From the NCBI RefSeq assembly GCF_037975245.1, contig NC_092576.1, forward strand, positions 10,063,501-10,127,500: a stretch of 64,000 nucleotides of DNA, read 5' to 3'. Each line of letters begins with the position of its first letter. Within the stretch, counting starts at the first letter, position 1. Source of the DNA: Apostichopus japonicus (Eukaryota; Echinodermata; Holothuroidea; Aspidochirotida; Stichopodidae). The notes below the pieces were generated by a model. That model saw nothing but the letters and a program-made list of their open reading frames with translations. It was not told where the DNA came from and searched no databases. Of the stretch, positions 49,648-64,000 are shown one piece after another. The position numbers were made by a program, and so were the translations under genes.

Positions 49648-50837
49648 AACAGCATCCACCTCCCCTACAAGGGAAATGTTTAACCAGCTTTAAAGTGTAA
49701 GAAGGCTAAGTCACATCGGACTCAGAATCTAAGTCTTGTATCGGCGTTTCAGGAGGCCCCTTTAAAACAGCGATTCAAAACCCACACTAAATCTCTCAGA
49801 CAAGAGAAGTAGCCTACCAAAAAGAGACAGAAGTGTCAAATTATATTATGGAACATGAAAAAGAAGTTTTGCCACAATATATAAGCTGGGAGGTACTAAA
49901 GGAATTGAACACACACAAGCATGAATCGAGGAAAAGCTGACAACCCTACGCGCCAACGACAGAATAACCCCCCCTCCCACCCCCCCAAAAAAGTGTCGTC
50001 ACGGTATAATATATAGGCCTCTCGACTAGTGAAAATTATTTGCTATACTTATTACTATTACTATTATTCTGTGTTTTTATGTTTGTGTATTTGGGTGTTT
50101 GTTTGTGCAGTTTCCTTTTGTGTTCATCTTTCGTCAAATTTCAAGGTTTTTTTTTTTGGATGCAGTTCGCAGGAAAAGTTTTGTAAACATCATTGTTCGT
50201 GTTTTCGAACTGAGTTCAACTGTACCTTAAACGCTGACTTTCAGTTAAGGCAATTATTTTCAAGTTAATAATATTTTTTTCTACATTTAGCTATAATTCC
50301 GGTATTTCAAGATATTCAGACATAAAATATGCATAAATCTTTGATATTGTCCTTTAAGGCTACATTAATGATTTCATCGGCTTCTAGGTAGCAGGCCCGA
50401 ATGTTTAATATGAATCCATTGTTTTGCAAAATGATATAGGCTAAACTGAACGAAATCATGTTTTTTTTAAAACTCCATATTAATAACAGATCAGCACGCA
50501 TCATCCATGGGGGACATTCAACGCCAATTTATCCCATGTGTTGCACGTATAAGTTAAAAGGAAATAAGTGAAGAAAATAGTGAGAGTTGCAAATTTTATT
50601 CCTTCATCATTCGTTGTCGACTACAATTCACAGCCTCTTAAAGTTTGCCCACCACCTTCCTTTCTTTTTGTTATCTTTAATAAATTTAAAATAAAAACAC
50701 AATTGATATTAATAACGTTAAGTATTATTAATTTGATATTAGTTTCGTTTCATTCTAGAAATTTACGAGAAATTTTAAAACAACAAATTACCCATAGTGA
50801 AAGAGTCCCAACTATACACAGTTCTGCCTGCAGTACA
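49642..50837. other. intergenic
   Basis: No recognised gene or repeat. Confidence 0.4.
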
Positions 50838-51210
50838 TTAAAGGGTGTGAAGACTCGCGCAAAAAGAAACGTCTAATGCCGGTAATCTGACCTATTTTCG
50901 AATACGGTGTAACCGAAGTGTTAGACACCACAATCGATCCAAGAAAATACACACACAGCTTGCTACCATCGGTTATTAGACACTAGTATACAGTCAGTAC
51001 ATACAGCTGCCGTCAATACCCACAGCACAGTGTACAAAAATTACAGCGATGGACATCTCAGGTCCAGCTAAAGATAACAAGGTATCACGTTTCATTACTG
51101 TACTGTCTGCATTTTGTAGCGACACGAACAAAACGTCACTTGTAAGCAACAGAAAGTTAACTTTTTCAGATGGCCGCACGCGGTTTGGGGTGAGTCTTCC
51201 ATGCCTTTAA
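50838..51210 (-). mobile_element. TTAA-MITE copy 5
   Basis: Fifth family copy, in reverse orientation, from TTAAAGGGTGTGAAGACTCG to GAGTCTTCCATGCCTTTAA. Very similar to copy 4. Confidence 0.88.
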
Positions 51211-52108
51211 GTCAGCGTGTTATAATGTAAGCAGGAAAATAATCACTTATGATGGAAATAACTTCATGCAAGCAGGGTATTTATTGTGGCATGAACTGAT
51301 GAAAACAGAGGTCTATATATGTTAAAAACAATTGCTAGAAGTGAACGACAGTAGTATACACTATTCTGTTACAAAAACGTAATTTCAATTTTCATATTAC
51401 ATTATTAATTTTACTCTTAATCTGCATAACTAGAGAAGAAAATAACACGTTATTGGCAATAACAAAAATAGGATAGGGGGAAAAAAACCGCTGTAATGGT
51501 GACGTCATTGTCCATCCCAATAGCATTCTTGAATATTAATAAGCTGTGCATAATCATTAATATTCATCAATAATTTTTCAAGTCATTCTTCTGTTGTCTT
51601 TTTTTCAGTTACTTAATCATATGTATTTAAACATATTTCTTAACTCTTTTCTTTTTAAAAATGTAAAAACATTCCACAGTCAGGAATTTAATCTGCGTTG
51701 AAGATTCAGCCAACAATTTATGAATGAAGGGGGCACATTGTTATTTTGTCTTTCTTAACCTGTAGAGTTTTGGACACATCACTGTGATAGAGATAGCAGA
51801 GGGGGTAGGAGAAGTCTGTACGGGGTGATGTGTCTCGTGTACCGGCCTGACTAGGGGCCTGCTATAGTGGTTATAAATCTCAAACTGCACACATACCGTA
51901 ATAATTCCAGCCCGTACCCACCCCATCCCGCCACCCACCCCCCCCCCAAAAAAAAGAAATTAGGGATCATGGTTTCACTTCGTATTTTCGTTACGATCCC
52001 ACGGGTGTTCACAAAAAAAAATAATAAAAAGAATAAAAACACAGTTTGAAGAACAGGAACATAGGTAAAGTCCATATCGCACAAGCAAATAAAACAGGTA
52101 CTAGGGCT
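51211..52108. other. intergenic, 3' of the Ig/EGF gene
   Basis: No gene recognised. This may hold the 3' UTR of the minus-strand Ig/EGF gene, but I found no clear polyadenylation signal close to the stop. Confidence 0.4.
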
Positions 52109-56617
<4,509 letters not shown>

Positions 56618-56960
56618 ATTGATGAACGTCTATCTCAAAACTAACCAATACACTTTTGGGTATATAAGATATCTTTCGAACTGACCAATCTGACTTTAGA
56701 ATCAACCAGCATTGAATGGTATGCGAGTGTATAAGTGCTTATTTGTATTGTCACGCATCACCGAATCGGTTAAAGTCCAATATGGTGGGCCATTCCTTTT
56801 CAAATCGTGGGGAATCGACATATACCGGTTTAAATCGATATATACTAATTTTCTTCGACTTTTCTATCAGCTTCAATTGACTTCTACCGTTTTAAAATTG
56901 ACATATTATCGATTTAGTACTGGTAGATGTCGATTTAAATCGACTTAGGTGACTTCACGT
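56618..56960. other. intergenic / promoter side of Ig/EGF gene
   Basis: About 56,815-56,950 repeats ATCGAC.TA.ACCGGTTTAAATC-like words several times, a degenerate inverted/tandem pattern. No gene. Confidence 0.4.
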
Positions 56961-56964
56961 GATG

Positions 56965-57245
56965 TATCGACCTTCAAATCAAAGCTGAAAAACTTCCTTT
57001 TTAGACAGCATTACTGTAATATTTAAACTGTGTATTAAATTTCTTTCATGTGCAATACTCAAACAAACTCCAACGTGCATGCTTTTTATTTTTCATACTC
57101 ATTTATATTGTATTTTATTCTGCATTTTTACTACATATTTTGTGTCATATTTTTATATTTCTTTATTTGCTATTACATAGCGTTTTAGAGCACTTTTGAG
57201 GATTTTACGATTTACAAAATAAAATTATTATTAAATTATTATTAT
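56965..57245 (+). mobile_element. LINE 3' end with (ATT)n tail
   Basis: The plus strand encodes STFKSKLKNFLFRQHY followed by a stop. This matches the common C-terminal end of L2/CR1-type RT ORFs (TFKxxLKTxLFxxxY). A 3' UTR follows with TTTTAGAGCACTTTTGAGG and the simple tail ATTATTATTAAATTATT. It is a 5'-truncated copy. Confidence 0.75.
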
Positions 57246-58046
57246 CAATAATCAATGTATCGATGTGTGTCCATAATCATCGAAATCGAGATTATTTTCA
57301 AATGTTGCGATATTTTGCAAAATGCATCTGGCAACAAACAGAGTGGATGGATGACGTCATCAGCACGCATCAGCTGCAATTGTCTTTGTTTTTTCTATTT
57401 TATATAGTTTTTCAAAAGTTAAAAGATCATTATTTATGAAATTTCAAATAGAGAGAACTTTGACAGCTAAGCAAACTTTACAAATGTATCAGGCGTCAAA
57501 GTATAAATCAATATAAAAATGATAATAGCCCTAATAAAGCTTTTGAAGAGCATTCGTCCAGATGACGTCACAGACCCTCTACTGTGATTCAACTTCCTGA
57601 AGTAGTTGAAGGTTTCACCTGCAGTAGTCAAGATAGGTTACATTCAATCAATCATATCTCGAGTGAGGAGGGATAAGATATTGAGATACGGGTTTTCAAC
57701 TAACAATGTGGAATATTTGTCTCTTCGATTTAAGTTTCAAATTGTTTGTCACCAGGAAACCCAGTTTTTCATTCGAAGAGTGAGAATCCTGCTTGGATGA
57801 TCACTCTTTTTGATGAGTGAATTTCAATCTTACCTAAAAACGTTCGTTTCACTTAAAATAAACCATAAAAAATATGATATTTTCTATTTTCTGTTGGTGC
57901 GAACTTTGTTGGACTTTCATTTGCAAAGAGATAATGGAATTCACTGTTACAAAGATAGGTGATTCAGTGAACACTATCAAAAGAGTGAATTTTCCAGTCT
58001 CTTTGAAGTGAAGAAGAGTCTAAATATATTCTGCAGGATCCTCACC
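57246..58046. other. intergenic, 3' of paralog 3
   Basis: AT-rich, no gene. Confidence 0.4.
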
Positions 58047-59183
58047 CTAGGGGTATAGGTGTGTAGCATTATATTGAGCAAGAAACGTTTTATATTCTTT
58101 CATATATTGGTCGAGGTTATCAGGTCTTTTCAGATGCATAGCGATCCCTGGATAAAAATAAGTGACCCCGTTGTCGAGTTTCTCTGGGAAATATATATGA
58201 CTATGAAGAACTGATATTCCTAACCTCTCCGCTACTATACCAACGAATACGTCTTCTAGAGGTATATAAGGAACAGCCAATGACTCTTTAAAGAGCCACG
58301 TGGTCAAACATCCGGATATGACGTAACTGTGGCCATTTACATAAGGAGGATACGTGGCTCTTGAGAACTGCTCTTTGGGCACAAACCGTTTGCTTTCTGG
58401 ATCACGCACTGGCGTGTCATTTAATTTCCTGTAACCGATAAGGACCTTTCTCGTAGGATCGACTGTTTCCAAGGACTCTATTAAATGATGGAAATTGATG
58501 AAAACGTCATCATGACATTTCATTACCCATGATGCCTCGGGACAGTATACACCGGCCCACTTTATTCCCATGATTGTTTTCAAAGTTAAATTGTAAGACG
58601 AATCCCCGAAGTCCTCCTGTAAAATATCGCGATGGGTTTGAATTTCTCGGTCAATTTTTGTGTTGATCGTTTCATTCGACGTCTTGCCAATTAAAAACAC
58701 GTATTGAATCCGTCTCTCTCGATTTTTGATCGCCTGTTGCATCAGCTTTCTATAAACCGATCTTCGTTTGAAGTTAAGTGGGTTAGATGCCACCATTATC
58801 ATTACGAAGACCGATTTCAACTCGCCGTTAGCATCCCGACGACAACGGTCATATTCGTTTTGTAACAGCTCGAAATCATGAGGATTCACAATCTCTGAGT
58901 TATGGAAAGACTTGATTGGTGGACATTCTACAAAACTGAGATTTTCGTGACGGAAACGCGGTCTATTCGAAGAGCTTCTCTTTGTGTGGTTTGTGTAGCT
59001 GTTGCTATTTTCAACATCACCACCTCTTGTGATAATTGGAGTTGACATGTTTGATGACGACAGTTCTGCAATTCCCTCCATGAGAACTCGCGCATTGCCC
59101 CACAAAGAAGACCAGCAGATTTCAATTAGGATCAAGCACACTGCCATCGCAATCAGAAGAGTGATCAATTTTCGTTCTTTCAT
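58047..59183 (-). CDS. beta-1,3-galactosyltransferase-like (GT31), paralog 3 with HDD
   Basis: A 378-residue type II membrane protein, clearly homologous to the genes at 40.5 and 46.5 kb. Signal anchor about residues 6-24 (LITLLIAMAVCLILIEICW), stem to about 120, GT31 domain after that. Seen motifs: VFVMIMVASNPLNFKRR (125-141), YVFLIGKTSN (161-170), QEDFGDSSYNLTLKT (189-203), EDVFVG (310-315). Two differences stand out. The metal-site DDD is H-D-D (224-226, MKCHDDVFIN), so the first Asp of D-x-D is lost. YVNGPCYV has become YVNGHSYV (281-288), losing a conserved Cys. The frame is intact and full length, which argues against a plain pseudogene. Activity may be altered or lost. It is on the opposite strand to its paralogs. 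Confidence 0.88.
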   Translation of the reverse strand: MKERKLITLLIAMAVCLILIEICWSSLWGNARVLMEGIAELSSSNMSTPIITRGGDVENSNSYTNHTKRSSSNRPRFRHENLSFVECPPIKSFHNSEIVNPHDFELLQNEYDRCRRDANGELKSVFVMIMVASNPLNFKRRSVYRKLMQQAIKNRERRIQYVFLIGKTSNETINTKIDREIQTHRDILQEDFGDSSYNLTLKTIMGIKWAGVYCPEASWVMKCHDDVFINFHHLIESLETVDPTRKVLIGYRKLNDTPVRDPESKRFVPKEQFSRATYPPYVNGHSYVISGCLTTWLFKESLAVPYIPLEDVFVGIVAERLGISVLHSHIYFPEKLDNGVTYFYPGIAMHLKRPDNLDQYMKEYKTFLAQYNATHLYP

Positions 59184-60770
59184 CTTGATAAAAGCTTAGC
59201 TCTTTTACTAATTTTTAAACAATTTGTCTGATTTCGTTTTTATACCAAAGTCCGTTCGTTATCAATGAGATGATGTAGATTTGACACAGAGAATTATTGG
59301 CTCGGAAACCGGTGTTCCGCTGAGTCTAACAAGCCGGAGGCTCCGGCCACGTTATGGGGCGAAGATGCAGAATTCCTGGCAGTGACGGAAAGTTGTTAGT
59401 TTCGTACGAGGCGCCGTTTTGGTTGAAAGCCCCCAGCGCTGCCGGTTGGATCACTGAGCTAGTATAGCCATTTATGCCAATCAATGTCCACTCCTACGTT
59501 CGTTACCGATGCGGGTGATTGTGGGTAAACCTCTCCGCAAGTAATTCCGTTCCATGTCTTTATAAAACAAAAAGTTCAAAGATGATGATGTCAGATGTTG
59601 TAGTCTCTTCTCAGTTTATGTTTTTAATTCTTGATTTATCCGTCACGATGATAAAGGACTACATGAAATCTCTATGCAGATTGTATCAATTAAGACAATG
59701 GGTTATTGTTTCTCAAGGTTTGTATCTTGTCCGTCGTTTATCAATTCAATGATGCTACAATTCTCTTCTCTTTGATTTATGATCCAATGTTCATGAATGA
59801 CAATGACGTGGTCACTACCGTATCTTATCGATACCCTTTCTAAGTTTTACGTTGGATCCATTGTTCATCATTCACAAGGATGACACGGTGACGTCATTAA
59901 ACAACTCCAACAGATAATACCTTGTTTCAAACTTTACAAAATGTCTAACACTAGGTACGACGTCTCTTCTTTAAGTTACAAAATGATACAAACATAAAAT
60001 GTGGTTGGTCTTTGCTTCCTTACAATTACAACTGGGTTTTTCTTCCTTGACCCTATGTTCCATTCCGATTTAAAAATAACTGGTCCAAACGTTATTTCAT
60101 AGTTAGAAATGTTATCTGAATCTTTCGCGATGTATGTCCGGTCCAAACTTATATAAACGAATATCACTTGTTTTCCGTCTTCTCGGCTTACAAATACAAC
60201 CTATCTAGACTTTTATCACTATTTATACTAAAATATCTATACAAAAAATTGTTCCAGATTAATACAATATGAATAATAATAATAATTGAGGTATTATTAT
60301 AGCTCGGTCTACTCCGTAGCAATTGTTAATTTTTATTTACCGTATTGTACAGCTGTATATCGTCATACGATATAGCGATAGCGTATATACAGTACCGGTA
60401 TTGATTGGTTAAGCTTTTATTGACCGATATATTGTTCTTCAATTACAGGTCTATTATTCCAAACCTATATTGTTGCAATCACATCTGGGAGGCGCACACA
60501 CCTGTCGACGGGTGATTTCGTCTTGCCAAAGCATGATGTACGTGTATGGCAAGCCATGTGGGACAGACACCGCATAAAATATCCGCGTATTAATTCGAAT
60601 ATATACGCGTATTAATTGTACATGTGTAAAGTTTCGCTTTTTGAAGCGATCTCGCGAGCCCGCCAAAACATTTATCGTTGGTATATGTACACAGCAAGAG
60701 CGGAATTGTTTTATCGTGTATATTCTAATTAATTCGTGCATATATTGGATTTAATCTCCATATGTATTTT
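59184..60770. other. intergenic
   Basis: No gene or recognisable repeat. Probable 5' region of paralog 3 at the left edge. Confidence 0.4.
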
Positions 60771-60950
60771 ATTTAATACGTGTATATTTTCGAGTTAATA
60801 CGTGAATATATTCGAGTTAATACGTGGATATATTCGAATTAATACGCGGATATATTTAAGCCATATGATTGGCTCATAATATATACGCGTATATATTCCA
60901 ATTAATACGCGTATGAATTCCAATTAATACGCGGATATATTATGCAGTGT
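60771..60950. repeat. degenerate repeat of TTAATACGYGKATATATTC
   Basis: Seven or so copies of an 18-24 bp unit with AATTAATACGCG and ATATATTC. Weaker copies start near 60,585. Confidence 0.8.
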
Positions 60951-61560
60951 TTGTCCCATATGGCTGCCATTAACGTGTATCAGCATAACCCGCATTAGAA
61001 TGAAATGTAGGCATATATGAGCGTTAATAAACCTGAAATGACCAAAACCGAGGCAGTTCAGTTGGCAAGTTCTTGCAGATATTTAGCCTGCTCTGCTCTG
61101 CTCTGTACCGTTTCTGTCGGCGTCGTTGCTCTTTATGTTGCTGGTGTTGTTATTGTTGTTATTATTGTTATTGTGTTCCCCCATGTTGTTAAAGGACAAA
61201 GTAGTACACACATGACTTATAAATAAGGCGACTTATAAAATAAGGCGGATTTGCAGGCAACTTTGTTAAAAAATTGTTGCAGGGATTTTATTTTCAGAGA
61301 GAACAGTTGGTTGTTATTGACGATGTGACAAACTCGACCAGTATCAAGCAGAGTTTGTAAACGGTCATAGTGATACCATCTCACTTCTGAAACAAGTCAT
61401 GCAATACCCAACACACCCTTTGCTTGAACACTATACATTTACAACCGCTCTGGACTGCGTTTATGCCCGGCACCACGTACACTTAGGGCCCGCTACAGAT
61501 ACTCATTTGTGCCTAATTCTATCCATATATTTAATTCACCAAGTGAGAAGAGAAGTTTCT
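60951..61560. other. intergenic
   Basis: A 69-residue hydrophobic plus-strand frame (61,017-61,226) has no family features. No gene supported. Confidence 0.35.
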
Positions 61561-61599
61561 TATTTGTAGAACTTGCTGTTTATATGTTTGTATTACTGT

Positions 61600-61712
61600 A
61601 TGTGTATCTCACTCTATTGATACTTATACTATTGCTTTTTTCCCCGTTTCGTTTCGTGTAAGCCGAATTTTTCGATTGTGGACAATAAATTCAATTCAAT
61701 TCAATTCAATCT
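61600..61712 (+). mobile_element. retroposon 3' end with (AATTC)n tail
   Basis: The text GTGTAAGCCGAATTTTTCGA...GGACAATAAATTC ends in five AATTC units. That is the usual look of a truncated non-LTR element or a SINE 3' end. The 5' limit is not defined. Confidence 0.6.
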
Positions 61713-61805
61713 CACTGCACACTACATGTATAGGGAGATGAGATAATAATTGCGTGGGAAGGAGAGGCCCGCAACCTTTGATATAGATTCCTTTATAAGG
61801 CCAGA

Positions 61806-62027
61806 ATGAGCAAAAGATCGAATCTAATATTTATAATAACTCTACCACTGGGTTTAATTATACGCTTTGGTGTTCAATCAGGCAACCAATACCAGGGTAT
61901 AATTAACGGCGTAGACCTAACGTATCTCTGGAATGTTCACAACAACTTTACAATTATTCTGACGGCTACAAAGGACGGCTTTACAATAGGATATAAAAAG
62001 CACATTGTTTCTCGGAGTTTTCGATAG
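61806..62027 (+). CDS. short secreted ORF, lectin-like end (tentative)
   Basis: A 73-residue frame starting with a good signal peptide (MSKRSNLIFIITLPLGLIIR). The rest ends FTIILTATKDGFTIGYKKHI...SFR. The closing pattern loosely recalls the last strands of galectins (F.I.I.A..DGF.I..N..H....HR), but the galectin sugar-binding residues are not present. It may be the first exon of a larger gene, a fragment, or a chance frame. Confidence 0.3.
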   Translation: MSKRSNLIFIITLPLGLIIRFGVQSGNQYQGIINGVDLTYLWNVHNNFTIILTATKDGFTIGYKKHIVSRSFR

Positions 62028-62800
62028 ACTAGCTATTGAAGCGAAGGGGCCTTGCTAAAATAGTTGTTAATGGGATATCAACCGCACCGTCAGTGTAACG
62101 AAAATTTTGTTTTTCGTATGACACAGTGTGGTGTTTGCTATTGATGAAATTGGTAAACAGTTTCATTAGCTTACTTATGGTTTCAGTATGTATTATTGAG
62201 ACCCCTCAGGTGGTTAACAGAAGGCCAACAGCTGGTACTACCAGTTGTGTAACAAGCATGTACAGGGCCCCGGTGCGGGCAATATAAGCCTGGGCCATGA
62301 AACTAGAGTTCACATTCATCGACGCCCAATCATAGATATTTATTATACCTTTATATTGCACCCCTTTAAGTCTGGATATGACACTCTCAGGCCATATATT
62401 GGCTACATTGTGGCCCGGCTCCCATCGGATGAGTGGTTAATTTTCTCGGTCCTTGTCCCCTCCCCATTGGGTAGGCATGTGTAGGTGCACAATTCGTGGC
62501 CCAACGGGATAGTTTTTTAGCTCAACGATTATGGACGGAGTGTACACGTGCATGGTGAAATTGTCAATGCTTTGACAGACGCGTATTGGACTAAATGCAT
62601 ACTTTCATCCGGAAGATTGGGTAGCATGAAATGATGGTTGAAATCAACGTTCTTTTAGAGGGGGGGGGGGGTGGATGAGGAAGAGTTGAGAAATGAAAAA
62701 CAATCAATAACGGAGTTCAACCTTAATGTTCAAATCTGTATTGATTCTCATACGGCGCTCTCTAGCATCCACCATAAAACCCCAGTCTCTCCCCCCTGTT
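62028..62800. other. intergenic
   Basis: No recognised gene. A G11 run lies at about 62,659. Confidence 0.4.
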
Positions 62801-62807
62801 GAAACAA

Positions 62808-63420
62808 TCACTCTTGGACCTTCTTAGACCACTTCCGTTGTTCCTGGAGGTCCATCTTCGTTGGATCATTTACGAGGAAACACGTCTCGTTCAGCAGTGC
62901 TTGCCGTTCGTGTTTTAAAGTGAAGATTTTGTCCTGGTAGAAAGACAATTTATAACAAGCAAAATCGCGGTCTCTCCCGTCTACCATTCTCCCATCTCGA
63001 TCGGCACTCTCTATCTGGCATCCTGGCATTTCATCCTTGTCAAGTATCTACCAGGCTCCCTGGCAAGCTTGATGCAGTCCTCATTCTCTTCTGTCTTTAA
63101 CACGATCATTCTGATGTTGTTTCGTTGGGAAAAAAAAGGTTCTTGCTAATTGATTTGGGTGGAATGTTCATCGTGAGATGCTTACACGGAAACTTGTGTT
63201 GCCTTAAGTTGCGTCACTTTCTTTCCAGACTGTCGCATTTCTTTTTCAGTCCATCAAGTTGAGAAAGTATAGGTTTTCCACTACTATCTTCTAGTCCTTT
63301 GGCGCTTGTGAAAGTCCTGTCGAATAATTTTCAGTTCGTTGGAAGATTCTCTCCAGAGAACCAGGTGAAACTTCCTCCTCGCTTTCATCGTCCTTTCTGG
63401 AAAAACATCTTAGGTTAGAG
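62808..63420 (-). pseudogene. decayed minus-strand coding remnant
   Basis: Reading the minus strand, short charged stretches appear in shifting frames (KDDESEEEVSPGSLERI, ENEDCIKLAREPGRYLTRM, MDLQEQRKWSKKVQE) with intervening stops. Composition suggests a coiled-coil or element-encoded protein that has decayed. I do not recognise the family. Confidence 0.35.
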
Positions 63421-63461
63421 GCTAGGCCAGTTAACGTATAGGTTGAGCGTTGTTGCACGTC

Positions 63462-63518
63462 TTATTTTGTTTTCTGGTTTAGGCTACCAGCTGGTCGTCC
63501 TCTACCTCTTTTACTCAT
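63462..63518 (-). other. 18-residue AT-hook mini-ORF
   Basis: The minus strand encodes MSKRGRGRPAGSLNQKTK then a stop. RGRGRPAGS matches the AT-hook core (GRP flanked by basic residues). It lies just upstream of the decayed minus-strand coding region, and may be that gene's first exon or the N-terminus of a transposon protein. Confidence 0.35.
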
Positions 63519-63540
63519 TTTCCAGTTAGAAGGGGACCAA

Positions 63541-63624
63541 ATGGGTAAAAGGCGACGAGAAGCATATAAACTTTTGTCTTTGAAGAAGGACAAAAAGAAG
63601 AAGGTATATCTGGAGCCCGTATAG
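63541..63624 (+). other. short basic ORF diverging from the AT-hook ORF
   Basis: A 27-residue plus-strand frame (MGKRRREAYKLLSLKKDKKK...) whose ATG is 23 bp from the minus-strand ATG. A GTATAT donor-like site follows the Lys run, so it could be a first exon. No family recognised. Confidence 0.25.
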
Positions 63625-64000
63625 GCATACGTTCTTACTCGGCCAACATCTCAAGCTCTCCCAATAGTATTACGTATAGACGTATACAGCCTTCCATGCC
63701 CAGTTGGTACGTACATAGCTTTGCACGTAATACACTCTCACACTCAAACCACTTTTCATAAACCGTTCTTCGAAATCGCTGAAATAAATTTCACGGATCA
63801 ACTTTACAATAAAAGGAAGCTTGAAAAGTATTTGGAACATCGAGAATTGAAACTTGGCGGAATCGATGTCAGAGCAGAATGTAGTACAGATAAGCTTAGG
63901 CTTCGCAAAACTGTCCGATTATAAACGTTAGAATAGCTTACATGCGATAATTTTATAATTCCAATTGTGAAAAAAAAGTAGGCAAAATAAAGTTTCCCTG
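63625..64000 (+). other. window end, unassigned ORF
   Basis: A 67-residue plus-strand frame at 63,721-63,924 (with FTDQLYNKRKLEKYLEHREL) has ordinary composition, and AATAAA follows at about 63,985. It may be the last exon of a small plus-strand transcript starting at 63,541. This is not demonstrated. Confidence 0.3.

Overview
This is a eukaryotic nuclear DNA window. It has spliced genes with GT-AG introns, very low coding density, abundant microsatellites, and many non-autonomous DNA transposons. The gene set and repeats fit a marine invertebrate deuterostome, most likely an echinoderm. The clues are intron-less-CDS GT31 galactosyltransferase paralogs, a small Ig/EGF protein resembling a Tie ectodomain, a tRNA-headed SINE with a DeuSINE-like body, and 'CAGGGGCGTAGCC'-type hAT miniature elements. 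The species cannot be named from the sequence alone.

Layout. 0-19.7 kb has no gene I can support. It holds minisatellites, a 196-bp foldback, a TTAA-flanked MITE family, several hAT elements with 8-bp target duplications (one carrying a decayed hAT transposase tail), and a 120-bp tandem array. 19.68-29.63 kb is one continuous insertion of 9,950 bp with CACT-type terminal inverted repeats and a 2-bp TA duplication. It sits exactly inside a TACTAC-type minisatellite and looks like an EnSpm/CACTA-like element. Inside it are arrays of subterminal repeats, a tRNA-like sequence, LINE debris and a spliced minus-strand gene of unknown function. 29.6-40 kb holds a gene for a single-pass membrane protein (31,983-32,768), more hAT MITEs, another TTAA MITE and an inverted tandem array. 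40.5-59.2 kb is the gene-bearing part: three paralogous GT31 beta-1,3-glycosyltransferases (two plus strand, one minus strand) around a six-exon minus-strand gene for a secreted 385-residue Ig/EGF protein. 59.2-64 kb is mostly unassigned, with a retroposon 3' tail, a short secreted-protein ORF and decayed coding remnants near the end.

How the genes work together. The three glycosyltransferases are type II Golgi enzymes that arose by local duplication and would extend glycans on secreted or membrane proteins. One of them has lost the first Asp of its DxD motif. The Ig/EGF protein and the single-pass membrane protein are cell-surface or secreted proteins that such enzymes could in principle modify. 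No shared pathway is demonstrated by the sequence.

The most notable observations are the 9.95-kb CACT-type element carrying its own spliced gene, at least eight hAT-type elements with different termini but partly shared interiors, the five-copy TTAA MITE family, and the H-D-D variant galactosyltransferase.
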